From Actinomycetota bacterium (GTDB lineage Bacteria; Actinomycetota; Thermoleophilia; Solirubrobacterales; Solirubrobacteraceae): DNA of 64,000 nucleotides. Below, piece after piece: positions 24,430-37,954 of this stretch. The stretch's first letter is position 1. The number at the start of each line of letters is the position of its first letter. Below the pieces are notes generated by a model that worked only from the letters and a program-made list of their open reading frames with translations, had not been told where the DNA came from and did not search any database. The position numbers and the translations under genes were made by a program. The stretch spans positions 310,001-374,000 of the forward strand of contig VAXW01000003.1 of NCBI GenBank assembly GCA_005884115.1, read 5' to 3'.

Positions 24430-26136
24430 ATGCTGTGCGAGCTGCGCGTCGAGAACCTGCTGCTGATAGAGCAGGCCCAGCTGCGCCTGGCGCCGGGCCT
24501 GAACGTGCTCACGGGCGAGACCGGGGCCGGCAAGACGGTGCTCGCTCACGCGCTCGATCTGCTGCTGGGGGGTCGCGCGCGCACGGGCATCGTGCGGCCT
24601 GGCGCTCAGGAGGCGTACGTGGAGGGCGTCTTCGCTCTGCAGCAGGGTGAGACGCCGCTCCAGGCGAGCATCGGCGAGCGGCTCGCGCCAGGCGCCGAGG
24701 AGCTGGTGCTGGCCCGGCGGGTGGGCTCGGATGGCCGCACGCGCGCGTACCTGAACGGGCGCACGATCGCCGTGGGCGAGATGCGGGAGATCGGCGCCGC
24801 TCTCGTTTGCTTCTACGGGCAGCACGAGCATCGCAAGCTCACGATTGCCTCCTCCCAGCTCGAGCTGCTCGACAGCCTGTGCGGCCCCGAGCACGCCGCG
24901 CGCCTGCGGGCTTGCGCGGCGAGCTGCTCGCAGGTGGCGCGGCTGCGGGCGCAGCTCGCCGAGCTCGACGAGCGTGAGCGCGCGCGTGAGCGCGAGCTCG
25001 AGCTGCTCGAGCATGAGCGCTCAGAGCTCGAGGCCTCCGAGGAGGAGCTGCGCGCGTATGAGTCCTTGCTTCAGACACGCGAGCGCCTGCGCCGCGCGGG
25101 AGCCCTGCAGCAGGCAGCCGAAGCCGGCGCGCACGCCCTCTCGCCGGGCGACACCGTCGACGCTGCCGAGGCCGACGCCGGCGTGCCCGGCGCGCAACGG
25201 CTCGCGGCGGCCGTCTCGAGCCTCCAGGCGCTGGCGGGCGTGGATGAGCGCCTCGATGCCCTCAGCGAGCGCTTGAGCGAGGTGCTGATCGAGTCGCAGG
25301 ACCTGGGTTCGGAGCTGCATCGCTACGCCGAGGAGCTCGCGGGCGTCGCGCTCGACGACGGCGGAGGGCTCGATGCGCTCGAAGAGCGCCTCTTGCCGGT
25401 CGAGCGGCTACTGCGCAAGCACGGAGGGAGCGTCTCCTCGACGCTCGCGCACGCCGAGGACGCCAGCCGGCGTCTGCGCGAGCTGCGCTCAGAGCAGGCC
25501 GCCTCCTGCGAGCTCGAGGCGCACCTGGCGCAGGCGAGCGCCGAGCTCGAGGAGCACGACGCCGCGCTTCGCCGCGCTCGCGTGGCGGCCGCTCCTGGAT
25601 TCCAGAAGGCGGTGTGCGGGGAGCTGCAGGCGCTGGCGCTGGCCGGAGCGTCGTTCGAGGTGGCGCTCTGGAGGCGCGAGGTCGGGCCCAGCGGCGGCGA
25701 TGAGGTGGAGTTCGTGATCGCGCCCAACCCCGGCGTGCCTGCGGGGCCGCTGCGCGAGATCGCGTCCGGGGGAGAGCTCGCGCGTGTGATGCTCGCGATC
25801 ATGAGCGTCGCGACCTCGCCCGCGGGCGCGCCGACGCTGGTCTTCGACGAGGTCGATGCGGGCATCGGCGGCCATGCCGCCCGCGCTGTAGGGGCGCGCC
25901 TGCGCGCCCTAGCACAGCGCCGGCAGCTGCTCTGCATCACCCACCTGCCACAGATCGCGTCGCTGGGGGAGCGCCACTTTGCGATCGTCAAGGACACGCG
26001 CGCCGGGAGCACGAGCGCGACCGTCACCGAGCTCGCCGAGCAGGAGGTCGTCTCCGAGCTCGTGCGCATGCTCGGCGCTGACAGCGCTGACAGCGGTGCC
26101 CTGCGTCACGCGCGCGAGCTGCGGCGGGCGGCTTGA
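24430..26136 (+). CDS. recN: DNA repair protein RecN
   Basis: The track ORF extends about 220 codons upstream through non-coding sequence; ATG at 24430 matches the family start (MLCELRVENLLLIEQAQL) and gives 568 residues. It is an SMC-like ATPase: Walker A GETGAGKTVLAHAL, a long Glu/Arg-rich coiled coil from about residue 150 to 420, the signature ASGGELARVMLAI and Walker B LVFDEVDAGIGG. RecN acts in double-strand break repair. It is followed by the steA-like gene, as in mycobacteria. Confidence 0.95.
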   Translation: MLCELRVENLLLIEQAQLRLAPGLNVLTGETGAGKTVLAHALDLLLGGRARTGIVRPGAQEAYVEGVFALQQGETPLQASIGERLAPGAEELVLARRVGSDGRTRAYLNGRTIAVGEMREIGAALVCFYGQHEHRKLTIASSQLELLDSLCGPEHAARLRACAASCSQVARLRAQLAELDERERARERELELLEHERSELEASEEELRAYESLLQTRERLRRAGALQQAAEAGAHALSPGDTVDAAEADAGVPGAQRLAAAVSSLQALAGVDERLDALSERLSEVLIESQDLGSELHRYAEELAGVALDDGGGLDALEERLLPVERLLRKHGGSVSSTLAHAEDASRRLRELRSEQAASCELEAHLAQASAELEEHDAALRRARVAAAPGFQKAVCGELQALALAGASFEVALWRREVGPSGGDEVEFVIAPNPGVPAGPLREIASGGELARVMLAIMSVATSPAGAPTLVFDEVDAGIGGHAARAVGARLRALAQRRQLLCITHLPQIASLGERHFAIVKDTRAGSTSATVTELAEQEVVSELVRMLGADSADSGALRHARELRRAA

Positions 26137-27473
26137 CGCCCGCCGGGCGCCGTCATCGGCGCGCGAGCGTTACCCTCGACGGGGTGGCGGCGACGCGACC
26201 ACGCCCGACAGAGACTCCTGAAGCGCCCGCAGGGGCCGCGGAGGTCGTGCCCCTGCGGCCGGGTGGCGATGCGCTTCTGCTCGATGAGCTCGCGCGCCCG
26301 GCGCGCGTCGTCAGCGGGGCGGTGCGGTTGGGGCGTCGCACGAAGGTGCTCGTACGGCACCTACTGCGCGGGGAGATCGCGGTCATAGATCACCGCGACA
26401 TCGACAGGGTCTCCGCGGAGGAGCTGATCGCCGCCGGCGCGGCCGCGGTGCTCAACTGCGGCCCCTCCTCCTCGGGCTCCTACCCCAATCTCGGGCCCCA
26501 GCTGCTCGTGGAAGCAGGCGTGCTGCTCGTCGACGTCCCCGGCGACGGGCTCTTCGAGGCACTGGCGGACGGCGATGAGGTGCGCATCGAGGTGCCCGCG
26601 GCGCGTGCAGAGGGCAGGATCACGGGCTCGCCAAGCGCCAGCATCCTGCGCGACGGGCGGCTGCTCGCGCGCGGCGAGGTGCTCGAGCGGGCGCGCATCC
26701 GCACCGAAACGGAGGCCCGCCGGGGCGAGGTCGGCGCGGCACTGGAGCGCTTCGCGCACAACACCATCGCGCACATGCGCGAAGAGCGCGAGCTTCTCGC
26801 GGGCAGAGTCGACATGCCGCGCTTCCGCACCGACTTCCGCGACCGCTCGACGCTGGTCGTCGTCCGCGGCGTGGGCCACCAGCGCGACCTGCGTGCGCTG
26901 CGGCCGTTCATCCGCGACGAGCGGCCGGTGATCGTGGCCGTCGACGGCGGTGCCGAGGCGCTGCTCGACGCGGGCCTCACGCCGGACATGATCGTCGGCG
27001 ACATGGACTCGGCGGGCGAGGCAGCGCTACGCTGCGGCGCGGAGCTCGTCGTGCACTGCTATCGCGACGGCCGCGCTCCCGGGCGCGAGCGCCTCGTGCG
27101 CCTGGGCGTCCCGTTCAAGCTGCTGCCCGCCCCCGGCACGAGCCAGGACGTGGCGATGCTGATCGCCGCGGAGAAGGGCGCCCGCCTTATCGTGACCGTC
27201 GGCTCGCCGTTCAACCTGGTCGAGTTCCTGGACCGCAACCGCGAAGGGATGTCCTCGACGTTTTTGACGAGGCTGCGAATCGGCGAGATCCTGGTCGACG
27301 CCAAGGGCGTGAGCAGGCTGTACCGGCCGCGGCCCAGTCTCGTACCCCTGCTCGTGGTGATCGCCGCCGGCCTGATCGCGATGGTCGCCGTCGTGTGGAT
27401 GACGCCCGCTCTGCACGACGTGGCGAACTTGCTGTGGCTGAAGCTGCAGCTGCTGCTCGGCTCGAGCGGCTAG
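26133..27473 (+). CDS. steA: SteA-like cytokinetic protein
   Basis: This protein has 446 residues if the TTG at 26133 (overlapping the recN stop) is used; a GTG at 26184 is an alternative because the first 20 residues are low-complexity. The body matches the SteA/Rv1697 family: VLNCGPSSSGSYPNLGPQLLVEAGV, RFAHNTIAHMREER, a thiamine pyrophosphokinase-like part with DGGAEALLDAGLTPDMIVGDMDSAGE, SSTFLTRLRIGEILVDAKGVSRLY, and one C-terminal membrane helix (LVVIAAGLIAMVAVVWM). In Corynebacterium, SteA and SteB act together in cell separation. The next gene is the SteB/MctB homologue. Confidence 0.88.
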   Translation: MTPAGRRHRRASVTLDGVAATRPRPTETPEAPAGAAEVVPLRPGGDALLLDELARPARVVSGAVRLGRRTKVLVRHLLRGEIAVIDHRDIDRVSAEELIAAGAAAVLNCGPSSSGSYPNLGPQLLVEAGVLLVDVPGDGLFEALADGDEVRIEVPAARAEGRITGSPSASILRDGRLLARGEVLERARIRTETEARRGEVGAALERFAHNTIAHMREERELLAGRVDMPRFRTDFRDRSTLVVVRGVGHQRDLRALRPFIRDERPVIVAVDGGAEALLDAGLTPDMIVGDMDSAGEAALRCGAELVVHCYRDGRAPGRERLVRLGVPFKLLPAPGTSQDVAMLIAAEKGARLIVTVGSPFNLVEFLDRNREGMSSTFLTRLRIGEILVDAKGVSRLYRPRPSLVPLLVVIAAGLIAMVAVVWMTPALHDVANLLWLKLQLLLGSSG

Positions 27474-27496
27474 ATGTTCTAGCGACGCGGCGAGCG

Positions 27497-28420
27497 ATGT
27501 TCGACTACCGCTACCACGCGCTCTCGCTCGCCGCGGTGCTGCTGGCACTGGCCGTTGGGGTAGTCATCGGGGTGGCGATCGGCGACTCGAACCTCGTCTC
27601 GTCGGCCAAGAGCGGCATCGTGCACGACCTCTCGGCCGAAGTCAGCGACGCCCAGCGGCGCGCGGGCCGGCTTCAGGCGCAGCTCAGCACGCAGGAAGCG
27701 TTCTCAAACGACCTGTATCCGATCGCCACGCACGGCCTGCTCACTGGGCGCAGCGTCGGCCTCGTCTTCTTGGGGGGCTCGTCGAACCGCGTCAATGACC
27801 TCGTGCGCAGCGCGGTCACGCAGGCGGGCGGCGATCTGACAACCGTCGTGGCGGTGCGCGAGCCGCTCGATCTCGCCGGCCTTGCGCACAGCGCCACCGC
27901 GACGCGCTACGAAGCGCTGGGCGAAGTCCTGAACAGCGCGCACAGCCTGACGAGCAAGGGCAAGGAACTGCTCACGCAGTTCGGCGCCCTCGTGGGCCGC
28001 CAGCTCGTCGCCGGCGGGGCGCTAGTCACCCAGGAGCTCCTCAGCCGCGTGCGAGGGCACCTGCTGAGCGCCTTCGACGGCCAGCTCGGCGCCCTACAGG
28101 GGCTGGTGGTGATGCGCGCCGACCCCGCCGGCATGCCCGCCGAACAGTCGCAGGTCTCCGAAGCCTTCGAGTCGGGCATGATCGACGGCGTCGCGGCGGC
28201 CGGCGCGGCGGCGGTGGGCGTCGAGCTGACGAGCACGCAGCCCTCGCAGGTCCCCTGGTACCAGGGCCACGACATGCCCAGCGTGGACGATCTCGACGCG
28301 ATCGCCGGGCAGGCCGCTCTGATCTACGCGCTCAACGGCTCACACGGCGCGTTCGGCACCAAGCCGACGGCCGATTCGCTCCTGCCCAAGGTCGTCAGCG
28401 ACATCCGCGTTGGCCGCTAG
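27497..28420 (+). CDS. mctB: MctB/SteB-like membrane-anchored protein
   Basis: The ATG at 27497 gives 307 residues starting MFDYRYHALSLAAVLLALAVGVVIGVAIGD, the N-terminal helix typical of the copper transporter MctB/SteB (Rv1698) family. A coiled-coil stretch (LSAEVSDAQRRAGRLQAQLSTQE) and a large extracytoplasmic domain follow. Mycobacterial members were described as copper efflux channels, whereas corynebacterial SteB works with SteA in cell-wall cleavage during division. Adjacency to steA favours the second view here, but it is not decisive. Confidence 0.85.
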   Translation: MFDYRYHALSLAAVLLALAVGVVIGVAIGDSNLVSSAKSGIVHDLSAEVSDAQRRAGRLQAQLSTQEAFSNDLYPIATHGLLTGRSVGLVFLGGSSNRVNDLVRSAVTQAGGDLTTVVAVREPLDLAGLAHSATATRYEALGEVLNSAHSLTSKGKELLTQFGALVGRQLVAGGALVTQELLSRVRGHLLSAFDGQLGALQGLVVMRADPAGMPAEQSQVSEAFESGMIDGVAAAGAAAVGVELTSTQPSQVPWYQGHDMPSVDDLDAIAGQAALIYALNGSHGAFGTKPTADSLLPKVVSDIRVGR

Positions 28421-28429
28421 CTTGCGCTG

Positions 28430-32296
<3,867 letters not shown>

Positions 32297-32324
<28 letters not shown>

Positions 32325-33244
32325 CCATTCCCGGCGCGCCGGCCAAGGTGAGCGCGATCGCGACGGCGTACCACCCGGACCCGCGGCTGTTGGAGGTGCT
32401 AGCCGCGGCGCGCGAGGCGTGCTGCGAGGTCGTCGTGGTCGACAACACCCCGGGCGGCTCCGCCCTGTTGCGCGGAGAGGCGCCCGACCAACAAGTCCGG
32501 GTGCTGCGTCCCGGCCGCAACCTGGGGCTGGCCGGCGCGCTCAACCTCGGGCTGCGCGGGGTCTCCCCGGACTCGGACGCTGTGCTGCTGCTCGACCAGG
32601 ACTCGGTGCTCGCCGCGGGCGACGTCCGCAAGCTCGCCACCCACCTTGCCGACTCAACGGTCGGGGTCGCCGCGCCCGCGCCATGGGACGTAGCGCGGTC
32701 CTCCTTCATCGATCCGCGCACGGCTCTGCGTCGACAGATCGCCGATCGGGACGCAGTGATCACGTCGGGCATGGTTGTCCGAAAGTCGCTCATGGACGAG
32801 CTCGGCGGCTTTCGTGAGGACTTCTTCGTCGACTGCGTCGATCAGGACTTCTGCCTGCGGGTCAGGCGAGCGGGCAAGCGCATCGTCCAGGACAAGCGGG
32901 TCTTGCTGCCGCATTCGTTGGGCGCCTTGGCGGAGCACAGGTTCCTGATTGGCCATGTGCGGACGACTCACCACCCGCCTTGGAGGTTGTACTGGGTAAT
33001 TCGCAACGGCACCGTGCTCCTCCGCGAGAACTGGCGCCTGGCGCCGGCATGGTGCCTGGCGTGGGGGCTGATCATGCTGCGGTGGATGCTCCTAACCGCC
33101 CTGTATGAGCGCCCCCGTGGTGCGCGACTTCTGGCGATGTGGCGTGGACTCCTCGATGGCGTGCGCGGTCAAAGGAACGCGCACTACCTTCCCGAGACTG
33201 CGCGCGAACTCGATGGCGGCGGATTGCGCGAGCACAAGCGCTAG
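32297..33244 (+). CDS. GT2 family glycosyltransferase (rhamnosyltransferase-like)
   Basis: The ATG at 32297 has GAGGAGGCGGG upstream and overlaps the peptidase gene by 28 bases; a GTG at 32348 is an alternative start. The 315-residue protein has a GT-A fold: AIATAYHPDPRLLEVL, VVVVDNTPGG, RPGRNLGLAGALNLGL, the metal motif LLLDQDSVL, GGFREDFFVDCVDQDFCLRVRRAG, and C-terminal hydrophobic segments. The DQD-type motif and FVDxVDxDFCLR are typical of RfbF-like rhamnosyltransferases. It probably acts on a cell-wall or surface glycan. Confidence 0.85.
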
Positions 33245-33256
33245 CCTGCTGCCGCG

Positions 33257-34411
33257 ATGCTCAAGCTCCGACGTGCAACCGTCATAGAGGCCGAGAAGAC
33301 CGAAGGGCCTGAGCAGGGCCTGCGTATACAGCTGGATGGGGGCGAGGGCGTGCCGCGCGCGGCGATCGCCGATGTCTCGCTCGTGGGGCCGGCCGAGGCG
33401 GGCGATGAGGTGATCGTGAACGTGCAGGCGCTCGACCTGGGGCTGGGCTCGGGCGGCTTTGACGTCGTGCACGTCAACGTTTCAAAAGGGCTCTCCGGCG
33501 AGGGCACCGACGGGGCGGAGGTGATGAAGCTCAACTACACGAGCCTCCAGCACGCGATCGTCCCGGTGGAGGGGGAGAGCCTGAGGGTTCCGCTGGAGCG
33601 GCCGGTCGCGATCCTCGGCCTGCACGGCCAGCTCGCGCCGCTCGCGTGGGCGTTCGCGCACGCTTTGCCTGGAAGCAGGCTGGGCTACGTTCAGACCGAG
33701 GGCGGGGCGCTGCCCGGCGGCCACTCGCGCACTGCGCGAGAGCTGCGCGAGCGCGACCTCTTGTCCGGTCACATCACCGCGGGTGCGGCATTCGGCGGCG
33801 ATCAAGAGGCGATGACGACGGCGGGCGCGATCCACCACGGCCTGTGTGAGCTCTCGTGGGACGCGGTCGTTTGCGGACCTGGGCCGGGGATCGTGGGCTC
33901 GCGCTCGGCGCTCGGCCACGGTGGCATGTCCGCGCTCGACTCTGCGCACGCGGCGCTCGCGCTCGGCTGTCGCACGCTGCTGGTGGCACGCATGTCCTCG
34001 GCGGATCCGCGCGGGCGCCACCGGGGGATCTCCCACCACACGCTCACGGTGCTGGACCTGCTGCTGGAGCCGGTGACGGTGGCGCTGCCGGCCGGCATGC
34101 GCTCGCCCTTCGGCAGCGACCTCCGCGCGGGCCTGGGCGCAGCGTTCGCCTCCTCGGTGGACACCGACGGCGCGGGGGGAGCGGCCTCATCGACGCTGCG
34201 ATTGGAGCGTCCGGCGCGCATCACGCGCCATGACTGGCGGCCCGCGAGGGTCGACCTGCCGGCCTTCGCAGGCAGCGGGCTGGAGGCTCAGACGATGGGC
34301 CGCGGCGTCACGCAGGATCCGCTGTTCTTCGGCGCCGCCCTGGCGGGCGGCGAGGCGCTCGCCGAGCTGCTCGCAGCGGGTCAGCACACCGCGCCGCCGA
34401 TGAACGCCTGA
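33257..34411 (+). CDS. DUF3866 family protein
   Basis: This 384-residue protein belongs to the DUF3866 family found next to recN/pyrG/xerD genes in actinobacteria and some Firmicutes. Recognisable segments are VLGLHGQLAPLAWAFAHALPGSRLGYVQTEGGALPGGHSRTARELRERDLL, the Gly-rich VVCGPGPGIVGSRSALGHGG and RMSSADPRGRHRGISHHTLTVLDLLLEPV. No biochemical function is established. Family conservation of Gly-rich and His-containing loops suggests an enzyme, but no catalytic type can be assigned. Confidence 0.8.
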   Translation: MLKLRRATVIEAEKTEGPEQGLRIQLDGGEGVPRAAIADVSLVGPAEAGDEVIVNVQALDLGLGSGGFDVVHVNVSKGLSGEGTDGAEVMKLNYTSLQHAIVPVEGESLRVPLERPVAILGLHGQLAPLAWAFAHALPGSRLGYVQTEGGALPGGHSRTARELRERDLLSGHITAGAAFGGDQEAMTTAGAIHHGLCELSWDAVVCGPGPGIVGSRSALGHGGMSALDSAHAALALGCRTLLVARMSSADPRGRHRGISHHTLTVLDLLLEPVTVALPAGMRSPFGSDLRAGLGAAFASSVDTDGAGGAASSTLRLERPARITRHDWRPARVDLPAFAGSGLEAQTMGRGVTQDPLFFGAALAGGEALAELLAAGQHTAPPMNA

Positions 34412-34455
34412 TTGCACCGGCAAGGAAGCGAGGCGGCTGAGGCGAAGCCGTAGGC

Positions 34456-35403
34456 GTGAGCGCCACCGCCCCCGCGGCCGAGCTGGGCATCTCTGCGCCG
34501 ATGCTCGACTTCCTCGCCTACCTCGAGCTGGAGCGGGGGCTGTCGCGCAACACGCTGGAGGCGTACCGCTCGGACCTGCTGCAGTTCGGCCGCTTTCTGG
34601 AGCGCCGCGACGTGGGGGTGCTCGAGGCGCGTCATGCGGACCTGGCCTCGTTCATCTCGGAGCTCGCTGGCGGGCCGGGACCGTCGGGCCCGCGCGAGCC
34701 CGCCGCGGCGGCGACCCTCGGGCGCAAGGTCGCGTGCCTGCGCTCGTTCTACCGCCACCTGCGCAGCGAGGGCGCGATCGAGCACGACCCCGCGGCGGAG
34801 CTCCATGGCCCGCGAAAGACCCAGCGGCTCCCGCGCGTGCTCTCGCGCGAGGAGGTATCGCTGCTGCTCCACCAGCCCCGCGGCACCTCGCCTCTGGCGC
34901 TGCGCGACCGCGCGCTGCTGGAGATGATGTACGCGTGCGGCCTGCGCGTCTCGGAGCTGATTGGCCTGGCGCTGAGCGACATCGACGCCGAGGAGGCGAT
35001 GCTGCGCGCGCGCGGCAAGGGGTCGAAGGAGCGGCTCGTGCCGGTGGGGCGGCGGGCGATGGACGCGCTGAACGTCTACCTCGCCCGGGGACGCCCGGCG
35101 CTGGTTGGCGCGCGCGTGGAGGGCAAGCTGTTCGTGAACAACCGCGGCACCGGGCTCACGCGCCAGGGCGTGTACAAGATCGTTCAGGGCCACGCGCGCA
35201 GTGCGGGCCTGCAGAGGCGCATGAGCCCTCACACGCTGCGCCACTCCTTCGCGACGCACCTGCTGGCCGGCGGCTGCGACCTGCGCTCGCTGCAGGAGAT
35301 GCTTGGGCACGCGGACCTTGCCACGACGCAGGTGTACACCCACCTCTCGGCCGAGCGCCTGAAGGACGCCTACTTCAGCGCGCACCCGCGGGCAACGCGC
35401 TGA
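34456..35403 (+). CDS. xerD: site-specific tyrosine recombinase XerD
   Basis: Starting at GTG 34456, this 315-residue protein has an N-terminal SAM-like core-binding domain (FLAYLELERGLSRNTLEAYRSDLLQFGRFL) and a catalytic domain with the R-H-R-H-Y set: ACGLRVSEL, GKGSKERLVP, SPHTLRHSFATHLL, LGHADLATTQVYTHLS. It resolves chromosome dimers at dif with XerC. Its location after pyrG matches mycobacteria. A Gly/Pro/Ala-rich insertion (GGPGPSGPREPAAAAT) sits in the N-terminal domain. Confidence 0.95.
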   Translation: MSATAPAAELGISAPMLDFLAYLELERGLSRNTLEAYRSDLLQFGRFLERRDVGVLEARHADLASFISELAGGPGPSGPREPAAAATLGRKVACLRSFYRHLRSEGAIEHDPAAELHGPRKTQRLPRVLSREEVSLLLHQPRGTSPLALRDRALLEMMYACGLRVSELIGLALSDIDAEEAMLRARGKGSKERLVPVGRRAMDALNVYLARGRPALVGARVEGKLFVNNRGTGLTRQGVYKIVQGHARSAGLQRRMSPHTLRHSFATHLLAGGCDLRSLQEMLGHADLATTQVYTHLSAERLKDAYFSAHPRATR

Positions 35404-35464
35404 TCGCACCCGGCGGGGCCGCGGATACCGCTCCTCACGCGGCGCACCACCTCGGTGGTCGGCG

Positions 35465-36679
35465 ATGAGCGCGAGCGAGGGCACCCCGAAGGGCACAGGC
35501 AGGCGGGCGATCGTGGTGGTCATCGACGCGTGCGGGGTGGGCGCGCTGCCGGACGCTGCGCGCTACGGCGATGAGGGCACGAATACGCTCGCCCATCTCG
35601 CGCGCGCGGTCGGAGGCCTGCGGCTGCCCACGCTCCAGCGCCTCGGGCTGGGCTCGATCCTCGAGCTCGAGGGTGTGGCGCCGGCGCGCGACCCTGCGAT
35701 CCACGGGCGCCTTGCGCCGCTGGGCCCGGGCAAGGACTCGATCACGGGCCACTGGGAGCTGATGGGCGTCGTCACGGAGCGCGAGCTGCCCACATATCCC
35801 GAAGGCTTCCCGCCCGAGCTGATCGAGCGGCTGGAAGCGGCGATGGGGCGGGCGCTGATCTGCAACCGCCCCTACAACGGCATCGCGGCGATCGACGAGT
35901 TCGGCGCCGAGCACCTGCGCACGGGCGCGCTGATCGTCTACACCTCGCAGGACTCGGTGCTCCAGCTGGCGGCTCACGTTCAGTGCATGAGCGAGAGCGA
36001 GTTGTACGAGGCGTGCACGGCCGCGCGCGCGGTGATGCGCGGTGGGGAGGGTGTAGGCCGGGTGATCGCGCGGCCGTTCAGGGGCGCGGAGGGGGCGTTC
36101 GAGCGCACGCACGGGCGGCGCGACTTCACCCTCACCCCGCCCGCGCGCAGCTACCTGCAGGAGCTCGTGGACTCGGGCGCGGAGGTGCACGCGGTGGGAA
36201 AGGTCGCCGACCTGTTCGCAGGGGTGGGCATCTCGCGCTCGCACCCCGGTGCCACCAACGCGACGGCGCTGCAGAGCACCGAGGAGTTGCTGGACGAGCT
36301 CGATGAGGGTTTCGTGTTCGTGAACCTGATCGAGACCGACCAGCGCTTTGGCCACCGCAAGGACCTCGCGGGCTTTGCGCGGGCGCTGTCAGAGATCGAC
36401 GCGGCGCTCGCGACATGGCTTGGGCGGCTGCGCTCGGACGACCTGCTGGTCGTGACTGCCGACCACGGCGTCGATCCGGCGCAGCCCGGCTCAGACCACA
36501 CGCGCGAGTACGCGCCGCTGCTCGCGCTCACCGGGGAGATGGCGCGACGCCTGTTGCACGGTGCGCGCCTGGACGGCAGGCGTCATGACGGTCCGCTCGC
36601 CGACGTGGGGGCAAGCGTCCTGAGCTGGCTGACCGGGCGCGACGCGCGCGAGCTCCCGGGCGAGTCATTTCTCGGCTAG
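35465..36679 (+). CDS. deoB: phosphopentomutase
   Basis: This 404-residue protein of the alkaline phosphatase superfamily has the metal motifs VVVIDACGVGALPDA, DEGTNTLAHLA, the segment GKDSITGHWELMG with the phospho-acceptor Thr, and TADHGVDPAQPGSDHTREYAPLL. It interconverts ribose-1- and ribose-5-phosphate, linking nucleoside salvage to the pentose pool. Length is normal for DeoB. It follows xerD by 61 bases. Confidence 0.94.
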   Translation: MSASEGTPKGTGRRAIVVVIDACGVGALPDAARYGDEGTNTLAHLARAVGGLRLPTLQRLGLGSILELEGVAPARDPAIHGRLAPLGPGKDSITGHWELMGVVTERELPTYPEGFPPELIERLEAAMGRALICNRPYNGIAAIDEFGAEHLRTGALIVYTSQDSVLQLAAHVQCMSESELYEACTAARAVMRGGEGVGRVIARPFRGAEGAFERTHGRRDFTLTPPARSYLQELVDSGAEVHAVGKVADLFAGVGISRSHPGATNATALQSTEELLDELDEGFVFVNLIETDQRFGHRKDLAGFARALSEIDAALATWLGRLRSDDLLVVTADHGVDPAQPGSDHTREYAPLLALTGEMARRLLHGARLDGRRHDGPLADVGASVLSWLTGRDARELPGESFLG

Positions 36680-36742
36680 CAGCGGCGCCACCCGCTGGCG
36701 CGCGCTCGCCCGAGTGCGGGTCGCGCCTAAGCTGGTGTGACG

Positions 36743-37627
36743 ATGCCAGAGCTGCCTGAGGTCGAGACGATCCGTCGTCAGCTGGCCCCGCTCGTCGAGG
36801 GCCGTCGTCTCGTGGACGTTGAGATTCTCGACGAGCGCTGGTCGCGTCCGTTGGCGCCGGCGGAGCTGGCCGCGGCGCTCGCGGGTCGCCGGGTCGAGGA
36901 GCTTGGTCGGCGCGGCAAGTACCTGCTGTGGGCGCTCGAGGGCGACGTCTATCTCGCTCAACACCTGCGTATGACGGGCGCGCTGCTGTATGAGCCCGAA
37001 CCGGAGCCTTCGCACGTACGCATGCGACTGCTGCTGCGCGACGGCGCCGGCGAGCACCGCTTGGTCGTCGATGACCCACGGCGGTTCGGGACCGGAGAGC
37101 TGCTGCTCGGCACGGATGCGCTGGATGACTTCTTCGCGGCCCGCCTTGGCCTGGAGCCACTGGATGAGGCCTTTACGATCGAGCACTTGCGGCGGGCTGC
37201 CCGGGGGCGCAGGGCGCCGGTGAAGGCGTTTCTGCTCGACCAGCGCCGGGTGGCGGGAGTCGGGAACATCTACGCCGACGAGGCGCTCTTTCGCGCCGGG
37301 GTGCATCCCCTGCGGCCCGCCGGCCGGCTGACCAGGGGCGAATGGGAGCGCCTGCGGACGGGGGTGATAGCCGCCCTGCGGGCTGGAATCGACGCGCAGG
37401 GCGCGAGCATCGATGATTTCCGACACCTTGACGGCGCGCGCGGGTCATTCCAGGAGGAGTTTCTGATCCACCGCCGCGCGGGCGAGCCGTGTCCGCGCTG
37501 CGGTCGCGAGATCGTGAAGATGGTCGCCGCTGGGCGGGGCACGTACGCGTGCGAGGGCTGCCAGCGGCGGCCACGGCGGCGGGGTGGAACTCGACAGAAG
37601 GCGCGAGAGCGCGTGGCGGTGGGTTAG
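36743..37627 (+). CDS. mutM: formamidopyrimidine-DNA glycosylase
   Basis: The track start is a GTG at 36737; the ATG at 36743 is correct because the catalytic proline must follow Met (M-PELPEVETIRRQL). The 294-residue protein has the N-terminal Pro and Glu nucleophile pair, the lysine region RRGKYLLWAL, the helix-two-turn-helix with VAGVGNIYADEALFRAGVHPL, and a C-terminal zinc finger with CPRCGREI and CEGCQR. It excises oxidised purines such as 8-oxoG. A tail of basic residues follows the finger. Confidence 0.95.
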   Translation: MPELPEVETIRRQLAPLVEGRRLVDVEILDERWSRPLAPAELAAALAGRRVEELGRRGKYLLWALEGDVYLAQHLRMTGALLYEPEPEPSHVRMRLLLRDGAGEHRLVVDDPRRFGTGELLLGTDALDDFFAARLGLEPLDEAFTIEHLRRAARGRRAPVKAFLLDQRRVAGVGNIYADEALFRAGVHPLRPAGRLTRGEWERLRTGVIAALRAGIDAQGASIDDFRHLDGARGSFQEEFLIHRRAGEPCPRCGREIVKMVAAGRGTYACEGCQRRPRRRGGTRQKARERVAVG

Positions 37628-37676
37628 CGTCAAACGCCGCCAGCCGCTGTGCGGCACTTCCTTGCGGACGGTTGAC

Positions 37677-37931
37677 TCAGGCGGCCAGCAGCTCGTCCAG
37701 ACGGCCGTCCTCGGCGGCCGCCTGCAGCTCGGCGAAGCCCCCGAGGAGCTGATCGTCGATCAGCACCTGGGGGAAGCTCATCATGCCGGTCCGCCGCGCG
37801 AGCTCGACACGGCCGGTGGGGTCCTTTGAGAGGTTGACCTCGCTGAACTCCACGCCGCGGGCGTCCAGCAAGCCCTTCACCCGACGACAGAAGGAGCAGG
37901 GCTCGGTCGAGTAGACGGTGATGCGCGCCAT
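37677..37931 (-). CDS. grxC: glutaredoxin
   Basis: The ATG at 37931 gives 84 residues, the normal glutaredoxin length; the longer track ORF adds an artificial Arg-rich N-terminus. It has ITVYSTEPCSFCRRVKGLLDARGV with the redox motif CSFC, the cis-Pro region MMSFPQVLIDDQLLGGFAEL, and a short C-terminal helix. It reduces disulphides using a thiol or thioredoxin-type system. CSFC differs from the common CPYC. It is convergent with mutM and 23 bases downstream of the flippase gene, so probably its operon partner. Confidence 0.88.
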   Translation of the reverse strand: MARITVYSTEPCSFCRRVKGLLDARGVEFSEVNLSKDPTGRVELARRTGMMSFPQVLIDDQLLGGFAELQAAAEDGRLDELLAA

Positions 37932-37954
37932 TACTTCACAAAGTATAGCGACCG